Below are positions 44,454 through 53,754 of a DNA stretch of 64,000 nucleotides, piece by piece. Numbering within the stretch: the stretch's first letter is position 1; each line of letters starts with the position of its first letter. The notes beneath the pieces were generated by a model, which was given only the letters and a program-made list of their open reading frames with translations, was not told where the DNA came from and ran no database searches. The stretch spans positions 201,501 through 265,500 of the forward strand of contig NW_026042434.1 in assembly GCF_023856365.1 (NCBI RefSeq), written 5' to 3'. The position numbers and the translations under genes were made by a program. This DNA comes from Brienomyrus brachyistius. Its lineage: Eukaryota > Chordata > Actinopteri > Osteoglossiformes > Mormyridae.

Positions 44454-46288
44454 TGTAGGATCACACATGCACATATCACAAAGCTTAAATTCCAGGTGGC
44501 CTGAGACAAGGCCTACCCTGGTACGAGAAGGCACACATCGACCTAGGCCCCAAAGGGGGGGTTTTTGACCCCACACACATAGATAACCAGGGAGGCCAGC
44601 ACTCCAACTTTTATTGCCCAAAGCTTTAACGACCTACAGATAGCAGAGTGGATCCCCAGGGACAGGGGCCCCTCGACTTGGCACACAACCCCCTCCCCAG
44701 ACATCCTGCCTTACATACCACTCACCGAACGGACGAACACCCCAAAGAAAGTTTCTTTTAAGTTTGGCTTTTGTATATCTGTATATTTATTTACTCTTGA
44801 CTACTAGTCTTAATATACAGATATGTACAGGTTATGTTCGAATGTGTCTTAACTTTTGGAGATTCTTTTTCTTTGTTTGACAAACCTTCTCCCCCCCTTT
44901 TCTTTGCCACATTCCTCGGCAACCCTTATCTGATCTTTGTATTCTACCATGCCTATCTAAGGGTAATATGTGCTTATGACATGAGAATATGTCATATAAT
45001 GTCTGTATAAAGGGTAATATCTGTTGAGGTACAACCTAAACCACCTGTACTATATACTGGTGTGAGTAATAGAACATAACATAATAGCATAATATAAGTA
45101 ATCATTAATTAATCATCACAGATGGTATTTGGTGTGAACCGCTGGGCTGGTACAGCATGTTTGGTATCAAACCGAAGGAAAATCACTCCAGTTTCCAAAT
45201 CTGGTCAATGGTTACCACAAAAGTGGATATATCAAAAGTTACACCAGCCTAATGAAAATCACCATTACCAGAGAAGTCAGTCTGGTCATAAATCCCAAAA
45301 AGACTGATACCGACCCCCTTCCGAAAGCCCGCCAAATGGATGGTCAGCCATTGGTCCAGGACTCAAATTCCTGGTCACTCCTAATCATGAACCTTATGCT
45401 ATAAAACCTGGCACCTCAGAACAAAGGAGAGAGAAAGGCGGAGAAAAAGAGAAGAACAAGGAGAAACAAGCAGCGTTCTTAAAGCCCGTCGGTGAAGACC
45501 CAAAGAACTGCAACTCAGCCCAAGCTTCACCAGAAGAAAGAACCGGAGGAACTCCACTCCAACAACCGCTGCAGACACCGCGCCTCCCTGAGAGCCATCA
45601 CCCATCAGCTCATCAGCCACTGCAACCAACTGCAAAGACCTCCTTCTTTCCTGCATCCAAGTAAACCAACTTCCTTTCCTTTCTAACAACCTGAACTGTC
45701 CTATTCACCTGCTATATTCCTTTAGGTTTATAATCCTTACAAACTGCTTGCTTTGCAGAACAGTTTTTCCCTTTTCAGGTTAATCATTTTAAATCTGGTC
45801 ATTGCATTTTCATGATTACATCGTTTGTGTCTATTCCGTTATTTCATGTTTATTGTTTGTTAGGTGTAATGTCTGTCTTATGTTAGTTGTAGGAATAAAT
45901 GCATGTCTTTTTACACAACTTCAGCCTCCGTCATTGAGTGCTCACAATAGTCCCTGCCTCTGTGCGATCTGGCTACTACGCTATGAAACCTCTAAACTCG
46001 CCTGAAATATCGCGAGACTCTCTCTCATCAGCCGTGAGGGGAGCTTCGCTACCGATCGTTTACATTACCTGGTGACGCAGCTCGCTGGACGATACTGGTT
46101 ATTAATGAATCCCATTTAAGTCTCACATTAACAGATATCGGGGATTCGCAATTGAGTTTGGAGGAGCCGACCATTCGGCATAACAATTGGTTAATAATCA
46201 GCATTAAATAATAATTAATTAAAAGTTAATTAATTTCAAAACATATTGGTGGAGATATTAAAATTTACCTGAGCTAATAATTCCTACA
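44454..46288 (+). mobile_element. Solo-LTR-like element, copy 4 (1,835 bp)
   Basis: Same length as copy 3 and sharing its private variants; a difference noticed is CATCAGCCG for CATCGGCCG. Flanked by GCAT on both sides, with the same satellite flanks as copy 3. TATA box at 45,400, AATAAA at 45,894. No coding region. Confidence 0.75.
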
Positions 46289-46714
46289 GCATATTAGCAT
46301 AGCGTGTTAGTGTATTAGCATATTAGCATATTAGCATATTAGCATATTAGCATAGCATATTAGCATATTAGCATATTAGCATATTAGCATATTAGCATAG
46401 CATATTAGCATATTAGCATATTAGCATATTAGCATATTAGCATATTAGCATATTAGCATATTAGCATATTACCATACTAGCATATTAGCGTGTTAGCATA
46501 TTAGTATACTAGCATATTAGCGTGTTAGCATATTAGCATATTAGCATATTAGCATATTAGCATATTCGCATATTAGCATATTAGCATATTAGCATATTAG
46601 CATATTAGCATATTAGCATATTAGCGTGTTAGCATATTAGCGTGTTAGCATGTTAAATGCAATAGCATGCTATTAGCGTGTTAGCGTGTTAGCATGTAAA
46701 TCGCTTTAGCATGC
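46289..46714. repeat. Satellite edge, degenerating into unique DNA
   Basis: The octamer array continues to about 46,620. It then decays into units with GTTAGCAT, GCGTGTTAGC and TTAGCATGCTA, ending near TTTAGCATGCTC. The same decayed edge, including ACCATACTAG landmarks (46,471 and 56,455), precedes the second copy of the unique segment. Confidence 0.9.
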
Positions 46715-46974
46715 TCAGATCAGGCTGAATCTTTTGATCTAGGTGTACAGAACCTCCCAGATTCAGAATCTACTATGAAAAAACAAAAAATGTAAAACAA
46801 TGCAAAAAACTATCTTGGTTAGTTATGGTCATAGTTTGGGCAGGGTAGGTGTTAAGCTAGTCTTAGTTAGCGTTAGCATTTGTCCCATAGAAGTGAATGA
46901 GCGGGCCCCATAAAGATAGGTTTACACTACATGTGTGAGTTTTGAATGAACTGTGTGTCTGGTGTTTGAGCCTG
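46715..46974. other. Non-satellite left flank, no gene seen
   Basis: AT-rich sequence with a short A-rich tract and no convincing open frame or splice structure. It recurs at 56,683-56,942 with only a few changes. I recognise nothing in it beyond being part of the duplicated segment. Confidence 0.6.
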
Positions 46975-47165
46975 AATTGTGATACGTTGGTGCCCCTTCC
47001 TGGGTTGTTCCCTGCCTCGTGTCGGTAGCTTCTGTGATCCACCTCACCACCTGTTCCAAAAGGCAAATTGATCCCCACAACCCTGAACAGGAGAAGCGGT
47101 TTCAGAAAATGGATGAATGTTCCCAGAGGTGTGAGGCAATAGTGCGAACCACTGCACCACTGAAT
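46975..47165 (+). repeat. Fish LINE/SINE-type 3' tail remnant
   Basis: The run from GTGATACGTTGGTGCCCC through CCTGAACAGGAGAAGCGGTT to AAAATGGATGAATG strongly resembles the 3' tail shared by L2-type LINEs and derived SINEs in many teleosts. The adjoining GTGAGGCAATAGTGCGAACC and ACTGCACCACTG motif is also a common fish repeat. It is degenerate, non-coding and the class is assigned from memory of the consensus. It recurs at about 56,943-57,133. Confidence 0.65.
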
Positions 47166-47204
47166 AGTATATGTAGAAGAAAACTACAGCAGATAATCTG
47201 ATGT

Positions 47205-47385
47205 GTGTGTTTTTGAATATCCCTGCCGACTCCTGGAGGTTTGAGCTTCCCCTTTGAGTCTGGTGACTCCCAAGGTTTTTTCCTACTAGTGAGTTTTTTC
47301 TTACCATTGTCGCCTATGGCTTACTCACTTGGGGCTTTGGGTGGGGATGTTGTAAAGTTATTTCAGACAATCTAATATTATGATA
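47205..47385 (+). repeat. Second degenerate dispersed-repeat fragment
   Basis: Contains CTCCCAAGGTTTTTTCCTAC, then GAGTTTTTTCTTACCATTGT followed by CGCC, then CTTACTCACTTGGGG and GTTGTAAAG. This order resembles the conserved 3' part of fish non-LTR elements and SINEs (Rex1 or V-SINE type). The fragment is old and partial. It recurs at about 57,173-57,353. Confidence 0.5.
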
Positions 47386-47778
47386 ACGTGCTATACTTTT
47401 TTATGTAATTTCATGCAAATTAATTCTTTGGTAACAAGAAACACTTGTTTCATTTATTTTCCCTCCGAACATATCCTGCGTCACTTCCCTCGTGCTCCTG
47501 CATTCAAAATGAAAGATTGTCATGCACTGCAGTGCAATCCTCCAACTTGCAAGCAAAACGAGCTCTTAACGAAAATAATTGAATAAATTAGTTTATAGCA
47601 TGTTTACACCATAAACACATCAGTGATTGAGTGCAACCCTTGTGGACCAGACGCCTGGCTTTGGCTAATTTTCTGCCATTAAGCTAGCAAACGTGGGTTG
47701 GTTATGACGTAAAATAACTTGTGCCTTTAAATTGTTAAAAAAAAAGTCATGTATATAAAGTGAGGTTTGAAACTGACA
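47386..47778. other. Left flank of transposon, no gene seen
   Basis: AT-rich sequence with no supportable gene, ending in the target site of the transposon. The short open frames here lack splice or homology support. Repeated at 57,354-57,746. Confidence 0.55.
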
Positions 47779-47784
47779 CCATGC
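47779..47784. repeat. Target site duplication, left (CCATGC)
   Basis: CCATGC directly before the left terminal inverted repeat, matched by CCATGC at 54,465-54,470 directly after the right one. A 6-bp duplication supports integrase-mediated insertion. Confidence 0.9.
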
Positions 47785-47855
47785 TATGGAAGCCCGTTTC
47801 CGCCACAAAAAGAAAAAAAATAAGTCATAATAACGAGAAACTTTCTCATTATTAC
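47785..47855 (+). repeat. Left terminal inverted repeat (71 bp, perfect)
   Basis: Starts TATGGAAGCCCGTTTCCGCC, runs through an A-rich stretch (A5-G-A8) into the first subterminal repeat unit. Identical to the reverse complement of 54,394-54,464; similarity continues further with mismatches. Confidence 0.92.
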
Positions 47856-48165
47856 AATTTAGTATCTCATAATAACGAGAAACTTTCTCATTTGTACGAC
47901 TTAGTATCTCATAATAACGAGAAACTTTCTCATTTGTACGACTTAGTATCTCATAATAACGAGAAACTTTCTCATTATTACGACTTAGTATCTCGTTATT
48001 ATGAGATACTTTCTCATTATTATGACTTAGTTTCTCGTTATTATGAGATACTAAGTCGTAATAATGAGAACGTTTCTCGTTATTTTGAGAAACGTTTTTT
48101 TTTTTGCAACGAGAATTTTTTTTTCTAACGATATTTTTTTTTTTTTTACAACGAGAATTTTTTTT
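47826..48165. repeat. Left subterminal 42-bp repeat array plus poly-T tracts
   Basis: Units start at 47,826, 47,868, 47,910 and 47,952, exactly 42 bp apart. Each is built from CATAATAACGAGAAA, CTTTCTCAT and TACGACTTAGTATCT, and inverted half-units follow to about 48,090. These segments can pair with each other (TCTCATAATAACGAGAAA against TTTCTCGTTATTATGAGA). T9-T15 tracts separated by AACGAGAA follow to 48,165. Such subterminal repeats are plausible transposase-binding sites. The open frames across this array, on both strands, exist only because 42 is a multiple of three. Confidence 0.85.
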
Positions 48166-48239
48166 TTTCATGACTTCGATTTAAATGACCTGAGGCTTTT
48201 TCCGTTTCCGGAGGAAGCTCCAAATCTTCGACTACGTTT

Positions 48240-49951
48240 ATGGCGGGCATGGTATTTTGCGCATCATTATCTAAGGTAAGTGCAGTTGTGTTATTCGTAA
48301 TTTCATGGTGGCAAGTTTATGGTTCTCAGTTTAGATTTTCGGGTAGGCTGCTTAACGTGATATAGCTAATAGGGAGAGAGTTTCCCAAAGTCGTTGTGAC
48401 CAAAGAGCAACCTAAAGTGTCTGCGAGAACACATACTACAGTTGTTTTTAATGCTATGGCGTTTTTTGGAAAATTCACTGCAATTTATTATTGTGCATTC
48501 TTAATAAACTAGATCTAGCATAAGTGCCAGTCCACGTGATCAGATTTTAGAATTATAAATAAAATAATTTAAACTTACAAATTGTGCTGAATACAGTTCT
48601 TCGTGATTTAAGACCACAAGTGAATACAGCATAGAGTTAACTGCAAATGTTATTTACTGCGGTTAGACAAAGCTAGTTAGATTAGTGTATTAGGTTTGCA
48701 TGTCTGGCTACTTGTATGTCAAGCAAAGTGTGATCTATTTACCAAGCGTAATGTTTCATATTTGGTGGGCGGTCGAATATGTAAAAACTTCTTAAAATTT
48801 CATTTTCACGCATTGTTTTTTATTGGTTAAATTAGGGGATTTTAACAAGAGGTTCTTCGAATGTATGCTTTTGAAATTTAATCTGTTATTTGATCTGTTC
48901 TAAACACCTCTGTGCTATGTTATCGGTGTGATTTTACTGCACCACCAGGCAATGATCCTAAGAAATTGTAACATGCATATGTCCACAGAAATGGGTGACT
49001 TGATACAGTTTTTAAGACAAAGAAATGTTCCAGAAGAAACAATTGAAAAATTGGAACAGGAAAAGGTAAGATTTAACTAAACCTAAATTACAGTAATATT
49101 TAGCGTCAAAATGAGTGGTAGTCGTAGGCATACACACACACTGTACTTGGTTTCTAAATCTGTGACAGTACTTAAATACTTTGTTGCATTAAAATTGGCT
49201 TTCATTTATGTATGTTTAAACAGACTTGCAATATCAATAATGGGAAAGAACAAAATGTATGTAATACTGTGCATATTTAAATAGATGATTGTATTGCACT
49301 ATTTGTTTTCTTTAGATTGATGTCAGTGTCATTCTACTGATGACAGATGAGCAACTGAAGACATACTTGCCATCTTATGGAGATCGTCTGGCCGTGCTTG
49401 GATTTTGTAGGCGGCAGGAAGATTGTCCCCAAACTCGCAAATCAAAGCTTTTTGATCGCCTAAAATCCAAATTATCCAAAAAACAAAGAACTGAGGAATA
49501 TGGAAAAGGCTCAACTCAAAAATTGGTCACAAAAAATGCGGAGAAAAGTGTAAGGAAGATAGAATTGGGGTGGATGCATTATGATGATGAAGAAAAGGTT
49601 TTAAAACAGGTGAGAACAAGAAAAGGTGGGGGCACACGGAAAATTGATGTCTCAAAGGATTCTAGCAAAGCAGATTTGATAAAAGAAGCGACATGTCTCT
49701 TTTTTCCAAATGGAAAGAATGTGAAAGGGAACACCACAGAATTTGAGTTTGACTTGAAAGACTATCAGGAAATGTCAGTGGATGAAAGTGCAACAGTGGG
49801 GAAATTGTACGAAGACACTAAATTGCCACTTCTTAGGTTCTACTTGGCAACAAAAACAAAAAATAGTACACAAAATCAGGGGAATGCAAATGTAGAATTT
49901 TCTGAAGAAAATTTAAGTTTTCAGGATTTTGAGAGTTCCACCCCATTATAG
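48240..49951 (+). CDS. SAM-domain half of transposon SAM-HECT protein (3 exons)
   Basis: Proposed join 48,240-48,275, 48,949-49,065 and 49,316-49,951, about 262 residues. Exon 1 starts ATGGCGGGC and ends at a consensus donor (AAG|GTAAGT). Introns 48,276-48,948 and 49,066-49,315 are GT-AG and keep phase 0. Residues about 28-84, split by intron 2, look like a SAM-type domain (NVPEETIEKLEQEK then IDVSVILLMTDEQLKTYLPS, YGDRLAVLGF). A lysine-rich linker follows (KSKLFDRLKSKLSKK), then a conserved middle region (RKIELGWMHYDDEEKVLKQV, RKGGGTRKIDV, LFFPNGK, LPLLRFYLAT). This layout matches teleost proteins annotated as G2/M-phase-specific E3-ligase-like, where it continues into a HECT domain. Here a stop at 49,949 intervenes, and the sequence continues in the -1 frame. 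Exon 1 is the least certain part; an alternative start is the ATG at 48,991. Confidence 0.7.
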
Positions 49952-51183
49952 AACAGTCATCTCATACATCCCAAAATGCAGATGTACCAGATGTTATCTA
50001 CATTGGGAATGAGAGAGACACTTCCAGCACCCAAAGCATATCTTTTCTTCACTCCACAGAGGTAGTGAGCACTGAACCATTTACTTTGGATCTTTTGGAA
50101 GACAGTAACGTAGTTACATTCGTCACAGATAATCATAGAGGCATTACTGAGCAAAGCATGGATGACACACTGCCTATGTCTCCTGAAAGTCAGAAAACAC
50201 CAAGAATTCTAGTTGTTCACCGTGGAAATGTACTTCTTGAACTTATTTCACATTTTTCTGATGAAAGTATTCTAAGCAAAAATGTGAAAATCCAGCTTGT
50301 ACTGCCAGATGGAAATTTTGAGATGGGGCATGATGATGGAGGAGTAGTAAGGGACTGTCTTTCTGAATTCTGGCATGACTTTTACGACCAGTGCACCATG
50401 GGTAGTTCTTTGAAAGTGCCTTTTCTTCGTCACGATTTTGGCCAAGCACAGTGGGAAAGTGTTGGCCGTATAATAGCTTTTGGATGGCGGAAGGAAAAGT
50501 ATCTTCCTGTCAGACTAGCTCCAGTGATTTTGGAACAAGCAGCCTCTGGGTATATCAAGAGTGATTTAATTGAAAATTTCCTCAAGTTTGTTCCAGAAGG
50601 AGACCGAGCAGTTTTCGAATCTTGGCGATCAGACTTTGACAGTGTTGACAAGGATGAATTACTTGAGATTTTGGATAATTACCTGTGTAGGAAAAGGCCA
50701 ACAGCCAACAATTTTGGAGATATCCTTCAAGAGCTAGCACACAAAAAGCTGCTCCAAGAACCTGCATATGTCATTGATCAGTGGGCAACCACACTTTCAA
50801 CTGCTGGGCTAGAAATTGAGCAGATTTTAACAACTTACGAGTATCTGCTTCCGACAAGCAGAAAAGTTGTGAAGTCCCTTTCCTTCCCAGAGGCACTGAA
50901 CACCCAGGAGAAGGACATTCAGAGGTATGTAACTACATATGTGAGGGAGTCTGACCCGCAACGACTGTCGCTGTTTCTCAGATTTTGCACAGGATCTGAT
51001 TTATTTCTTGGTAAAATCATTAGCATTATCTTTACGCAAATAAAAAGCTTTCAGCGGAGACCTATAGCGCATACTTGTGGCTGTGTGTTGGAATTGTCAC
51101 TCCACTATGACAGTTATCTAGATTTCAGATCAGAGATCAACAAAGTTCTGGAATCAAATGTATGGGTAATGGACATTGTTTAA
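49933..51183 (+). CDS. HECT E3 ubiquitin-ligase-like half of the transposon protein
   Basis: Open frame continuing the SAM half after a -1 frame change within 49,933-49,951; it has no good ATG of its own at its start. The first ~90 residues are a low-complexity acidic/serine linker. From about 50,215 it reads as a HECT-like domain: VLPDGNFEMGHDDGGVVRDC and LSEFWHDFYDQC, then VPFLRHDFGQAQWESVGRII (N lobe), and near the end RFCTGSD, QRRPIAHTCGCVLEL and YLDFRSEINKVL (C lobe). The cysteine in HTC (codon 51,076-51,078) matches the HECT catalytic position, where ubiquitin is carried as a thioester before transfer to substrate. The domain is divergent, like vertebrate G2E3, so activity is unproven. 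Its partner and substrate are unknown. Ends at TAA, 51,181-51,183. Confidence 0.75.
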   Translation, partial: EFHPIIEQSSHTSQNADVPDVIYIGNERDTSSTQSISFLHSTEVVSTEPFTLDLLEDSNVVTFVTDNHRGITEQSMDDTLPMSPESQKTPRILVVHRGNVLLELISHFSDESILSKNVKIQLVLPDGNFEMGHDDGGVVRDCLSEFWHDFYDQCTMGSSLKVPFLRHDFGQAQWESVGRIIAFGWRKEKYLPVRLAPVILEQAASGYIKSDLIENFLKFVPEGDRAVFESWRSDFDSVDKDELLEILDNYLCRKRPTANNFGDILQELAHKKLLQEPAYVIDQWATTLSTAGLEIEQILTTYEYLLPTSRKVVKSLSFPEALNTQEKDIQRYVTTYVRESDPQRLSLFLRFCTGSDLFLGKIISIIFTQIKSFQRRPIAHTCGCVLELSLHYDSYLDFRSEINKVLESNVWVMDIV

Positions 51184-51873
51184 AAAGTTTGTGGTACTGA
51201 AAGTCCACTGTGACTTACGCAAATGTGTACCATGCATGTCTTAAAATGCACAATGTAGTGTTTGTTAACTTTGTTCCATGTAAAGTTTGATTATATCAGT
51301 TACACCATGGACACACAATTGTGCACATTTTGTATTGAAACATTTTACCTACACTGAGTGACTTTGTAGCCCTGAACCTTTATCTTTTGTTTGAATTAGA
51401 CTTATTTGTTTAAAGTGTCAACACCCAACAAAAAGGAGGAAAAGTTGAAAAATCCAAAAGAAAAGGGTAAATGCTAGTGTTAATTTAGATTAATGCAAGT
51501 GTTCAGATGTTTTAGACATTTTATGCTTAGGTGTCTTTTGAATTCAAGAAGTTTAATTTGAATGTTCAGATGTTTTAGACATTTTATTCTGAGATTTTTT
51601 TATATATATAATTATCGTTATAAGAAACTTATATGTTTTGGTGCTGTGCACTTTATTTTCACTCTATACAGTTTATTTCTGTTAATGTATTGGATATTGC
51701 ACAGGAATACATTAAAACAAAGTAATTTAAGACAAAAAATGGACTAATAAACAGTGTTTGGACTAATAAATAATACAATGTGAATTTAAATTTAGAATGA
51801 GTCTGTTTTGTACTTTTACAAATTCTCATTGAAATCAGTATGAATATAAATGCATATATTCCATGTGATAATT
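51184..51873. other. Shared 3' region of the two convergent genes
   Basis: Non-coding, AT-rich. Plus-strand AATAAA signals for the HECT gene are at 51,746-51,751 and 51,765-51,770. Minus-strand AATAAA signals for the integrase gene are at 51,672-51,677 and 51,652-51,657. Each signal lies beyond the other gene's, so the transcripts would overlap tail to tail by about 70-120 bp or more. No other gene is seen. Confidence 0.55.
51501..51587. repeat. Short direct repeat in the 3' region
   Basis: A 25-bp string beginning TGTTCAGATGTTTTAGAC occurs at 51,501 and again at 51,563, 62 bp apart. Both are kept in the second transposon copy (offset 9,966). No function is evident. Confidence 0.7.
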
Positions 51874-53691
51874 TCAATTGACATTTTTAGCATCAGTACA
51901 TGACTCAACATTTAGTTCACTAATAATTAGCTCTCTAAGTCTAATGTACATGTCCACCATTTCATAGACATCATCTGACACAGACAGATTATACTCTGAC
52001 ATTAGTTCAACACAAACATGAAATACATCTTCATCACAAGGATAATCTTTAAACAAACAGTCTTCAAGACACAAGTCAGCCAGCTCAGGGTTCACATTCT
52101 GCAACAAATCTGTAGCTCCATATAAATGAGGTACTGTATACATCAGTAAGGGACGTCCGTTAGGGGACCTCGAGTTGTGAACTGGTCTTATTCTGTGATT
52201 GTTCCATGCAGACGCAATTTCATCCAGTTCCTCCTGAAGACAGAAGAAATAATAGGCTATTTACACCTCAAGGTGGTGCAATCTGGTTACGTATAAAAAC
52301 AAGTACTGTAATGGTAATGCATACGTGAACTGTAATGTATAAATGTACAGGTTAAGAACAGTCATGAAAAACATGGAAAAGTCATGGAATTGGAAAATAA
52401 AATTTGCTCTGGCGTTTATTTCGTGGTGTTGCAATACACCGCTGAAATATCGGTCTTGAACGAACCGCCTCAGCTCTATTAAGTGAACGATGGGAGAAAG
52501 CTGCCGACAGTGAGACGTTTTTAATGTTAGTTGCTCCATACGCCGACTGTGACTTGTATAAATGACGTTCGCGCGTGATATCATAATCAGGGTATGAAAT
52601 AACTTATTGCACATGGTCATAAGAATATATTTCAGAATGATTAAAAAGTTATAGCAAAGTGGCCCAAGAGAAGACTGCAGTTAAGATCGGCTGTTATGTA
52701 AAATGCTACGATAATGCATTTGAAAATACAGCACAACCTGACATTATTATGACAGCAAATGTACACGTATTGTTTTGCTTTGCATGCACTACAAACTGGA
52801 ATATGTGCAATAATTTTATAGCCATAATTTACATTGCCATTGTGTGTGATTGGTGTTCTATGTTATGCCTACCTGAATCATGTTTTGGAAACAAAACTGG
52901 ATCAGCGATTTGTCCAGAAACGTGTCCATAAAATGTCCATCTTCTTTGAGACTGTCAAAGATGTTCATCCAAAATTGTGCGCACTGGCTTCGGAGAGTGA
53001 GCCACCATCTTTCAATTCGTTGGTTAGTAGTACTTGGGCCTAAAGAGACACACTGTGCCGCAAAATTTTCATTGGACTGAAAAAATCTTTGCATATCTGC
53101 GATATAACTGTTCTCCGTTCCATGGTCCAGCCTGACTCTTGTAGGGCATCCTTCGTATTCAGAAACAGCTGTTATATAATATCCCGCAATAACGCGTGGA
53201 TCATTGTTTGTTTTGTAAGATTCGAGCCAAATTATTTTCCGGGAAAACCCGTCGATACATCCACTTATGGCAATGCCGTACGGTTTTAACTTATCATATC
53301 CATCGATGTGCCATACGTAATTGGGACCACGGCTATTGTACACTCTCCGACGCAGTCGATTATTTGCCCTTAGATCCACTCCCTGACCGTCTAGTAATCG
53401 CAATATCATGCGAACTGTCTCTCTGTCAGTAATAATCCCATGTAACCAACATTTCTGATGCATCCATCTATAGCCGTGCGACTGACCCGATGTTTGTAGC
53501 TGTTGTTGAATGAATGCTGCCACATCAGCCTCGTCAGTTTTGTTCTTTCTTCTCCAAAGCTGACGTCTGTACAGAATTCGCTCGAGGGTTCGATTGCTAA
53601 TTTGAACTCCATGTAACTCTTTCAGCAACGTTAGTATTTCTTTATTTGTGAAGCCCCGTTTAAAGTACTGCTGAATATGCTTAGCAAACAT
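51874..53691 (-). CDS. DDE (rve-type) integrase/transposase, two exons, copy 1
   Basis: Proposed minus-strand join 53,691-52,873 and 52,233-51,874, 392 residues. The donor is ATTCAG|GTAGGC and the acceptor TTCTGTCTTCAG|GAGG, phase 0. The first ~55 residues form a helix-turn-helix-like segment (HIQQYFKRGFTNKEILTLLK, ISNRTLERIL). Next comes YRWMHQKC, and then the catalytic core: D130 in YVWHIDGYDKLKPYG, D189 in VRLDHGTEN, E227 in NQRIERWW, spacing D-58-D-37-E. Exon 2 adds ELDEIASAWNNHRI and NGRPLLMY, then an acidic tail. The enzyme would cut the element ends and join them to target DNA in the nucleus. The frame is open upstream of 53,691 into the subterminal repeats, but no in-frame ATG is seen there, so I start at the first ATG. 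An unseen 5' exon is possible. Similar proteins are abundant in teleosts. Confidence 0.82.
52234..52872 (-). other. Intron of the integrase gene
   Basis: A 639-bp GT-AG intron on the minus strand. Removing it joins FCFQNMIQ to EELDEIASAWNNHRI, a continuity seen in intronless relatives as I remember them. No independent gene is supported inside. Confidence 0.7.
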
Positions 53692-53754
53692 AACTCCGCT
53701 AACTCTAGCCACAGTCACCTCAACTTGTTGTACACATTCATAAGGTTCTCCTGA

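Noticed and set aside
46863..47307. Short open frames of 60-87 residues in the left flank.
   Set aside because: They overlap the LINE/SINE-tail remnant and each other on both strands; no coding signal.
47665..48171. Open frames of 168 residues (minus) and 122 residues (plus) with 14-residue repeats such as SHNNEKLSHYYDLV.
   Set aside because: They lie in the subterminal 42-bp repeat array, which is open on both strands only because 42 is divisible by three; no start context, splice structure or homology supports a protein.
49610..50059. Intron from the donor CAG|GTGAGA (49,610) to the acceptor TCACTCCACAG (50,059) joining the SAM and HECT halves.
   Set aside because: It would join out of frame to an immediate stop (AGG TAG) and remove the conserved RKGGGTRKIDV to LPLLRFYLAT region.
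50065..50067. Start of the HECT protein at 50,065.
   Set aside because: The codon is GTG, not a usual eukaryotic start, and the frame is open upstream to 49,933 with plausible linker sequence.
52261..52931. Open frames of about 90-119 residues in the integrase intron and antisense to its end.
   Set aside because: They fall in or across a well-supported GT-AG intron and show no recognisable domain.
53089..53612. Plus-strand and shifted minus-strand frames over the integrase gene.
   Set aside because: Shadows of the integrase exon; only its main frame has the D, D, E motifs.
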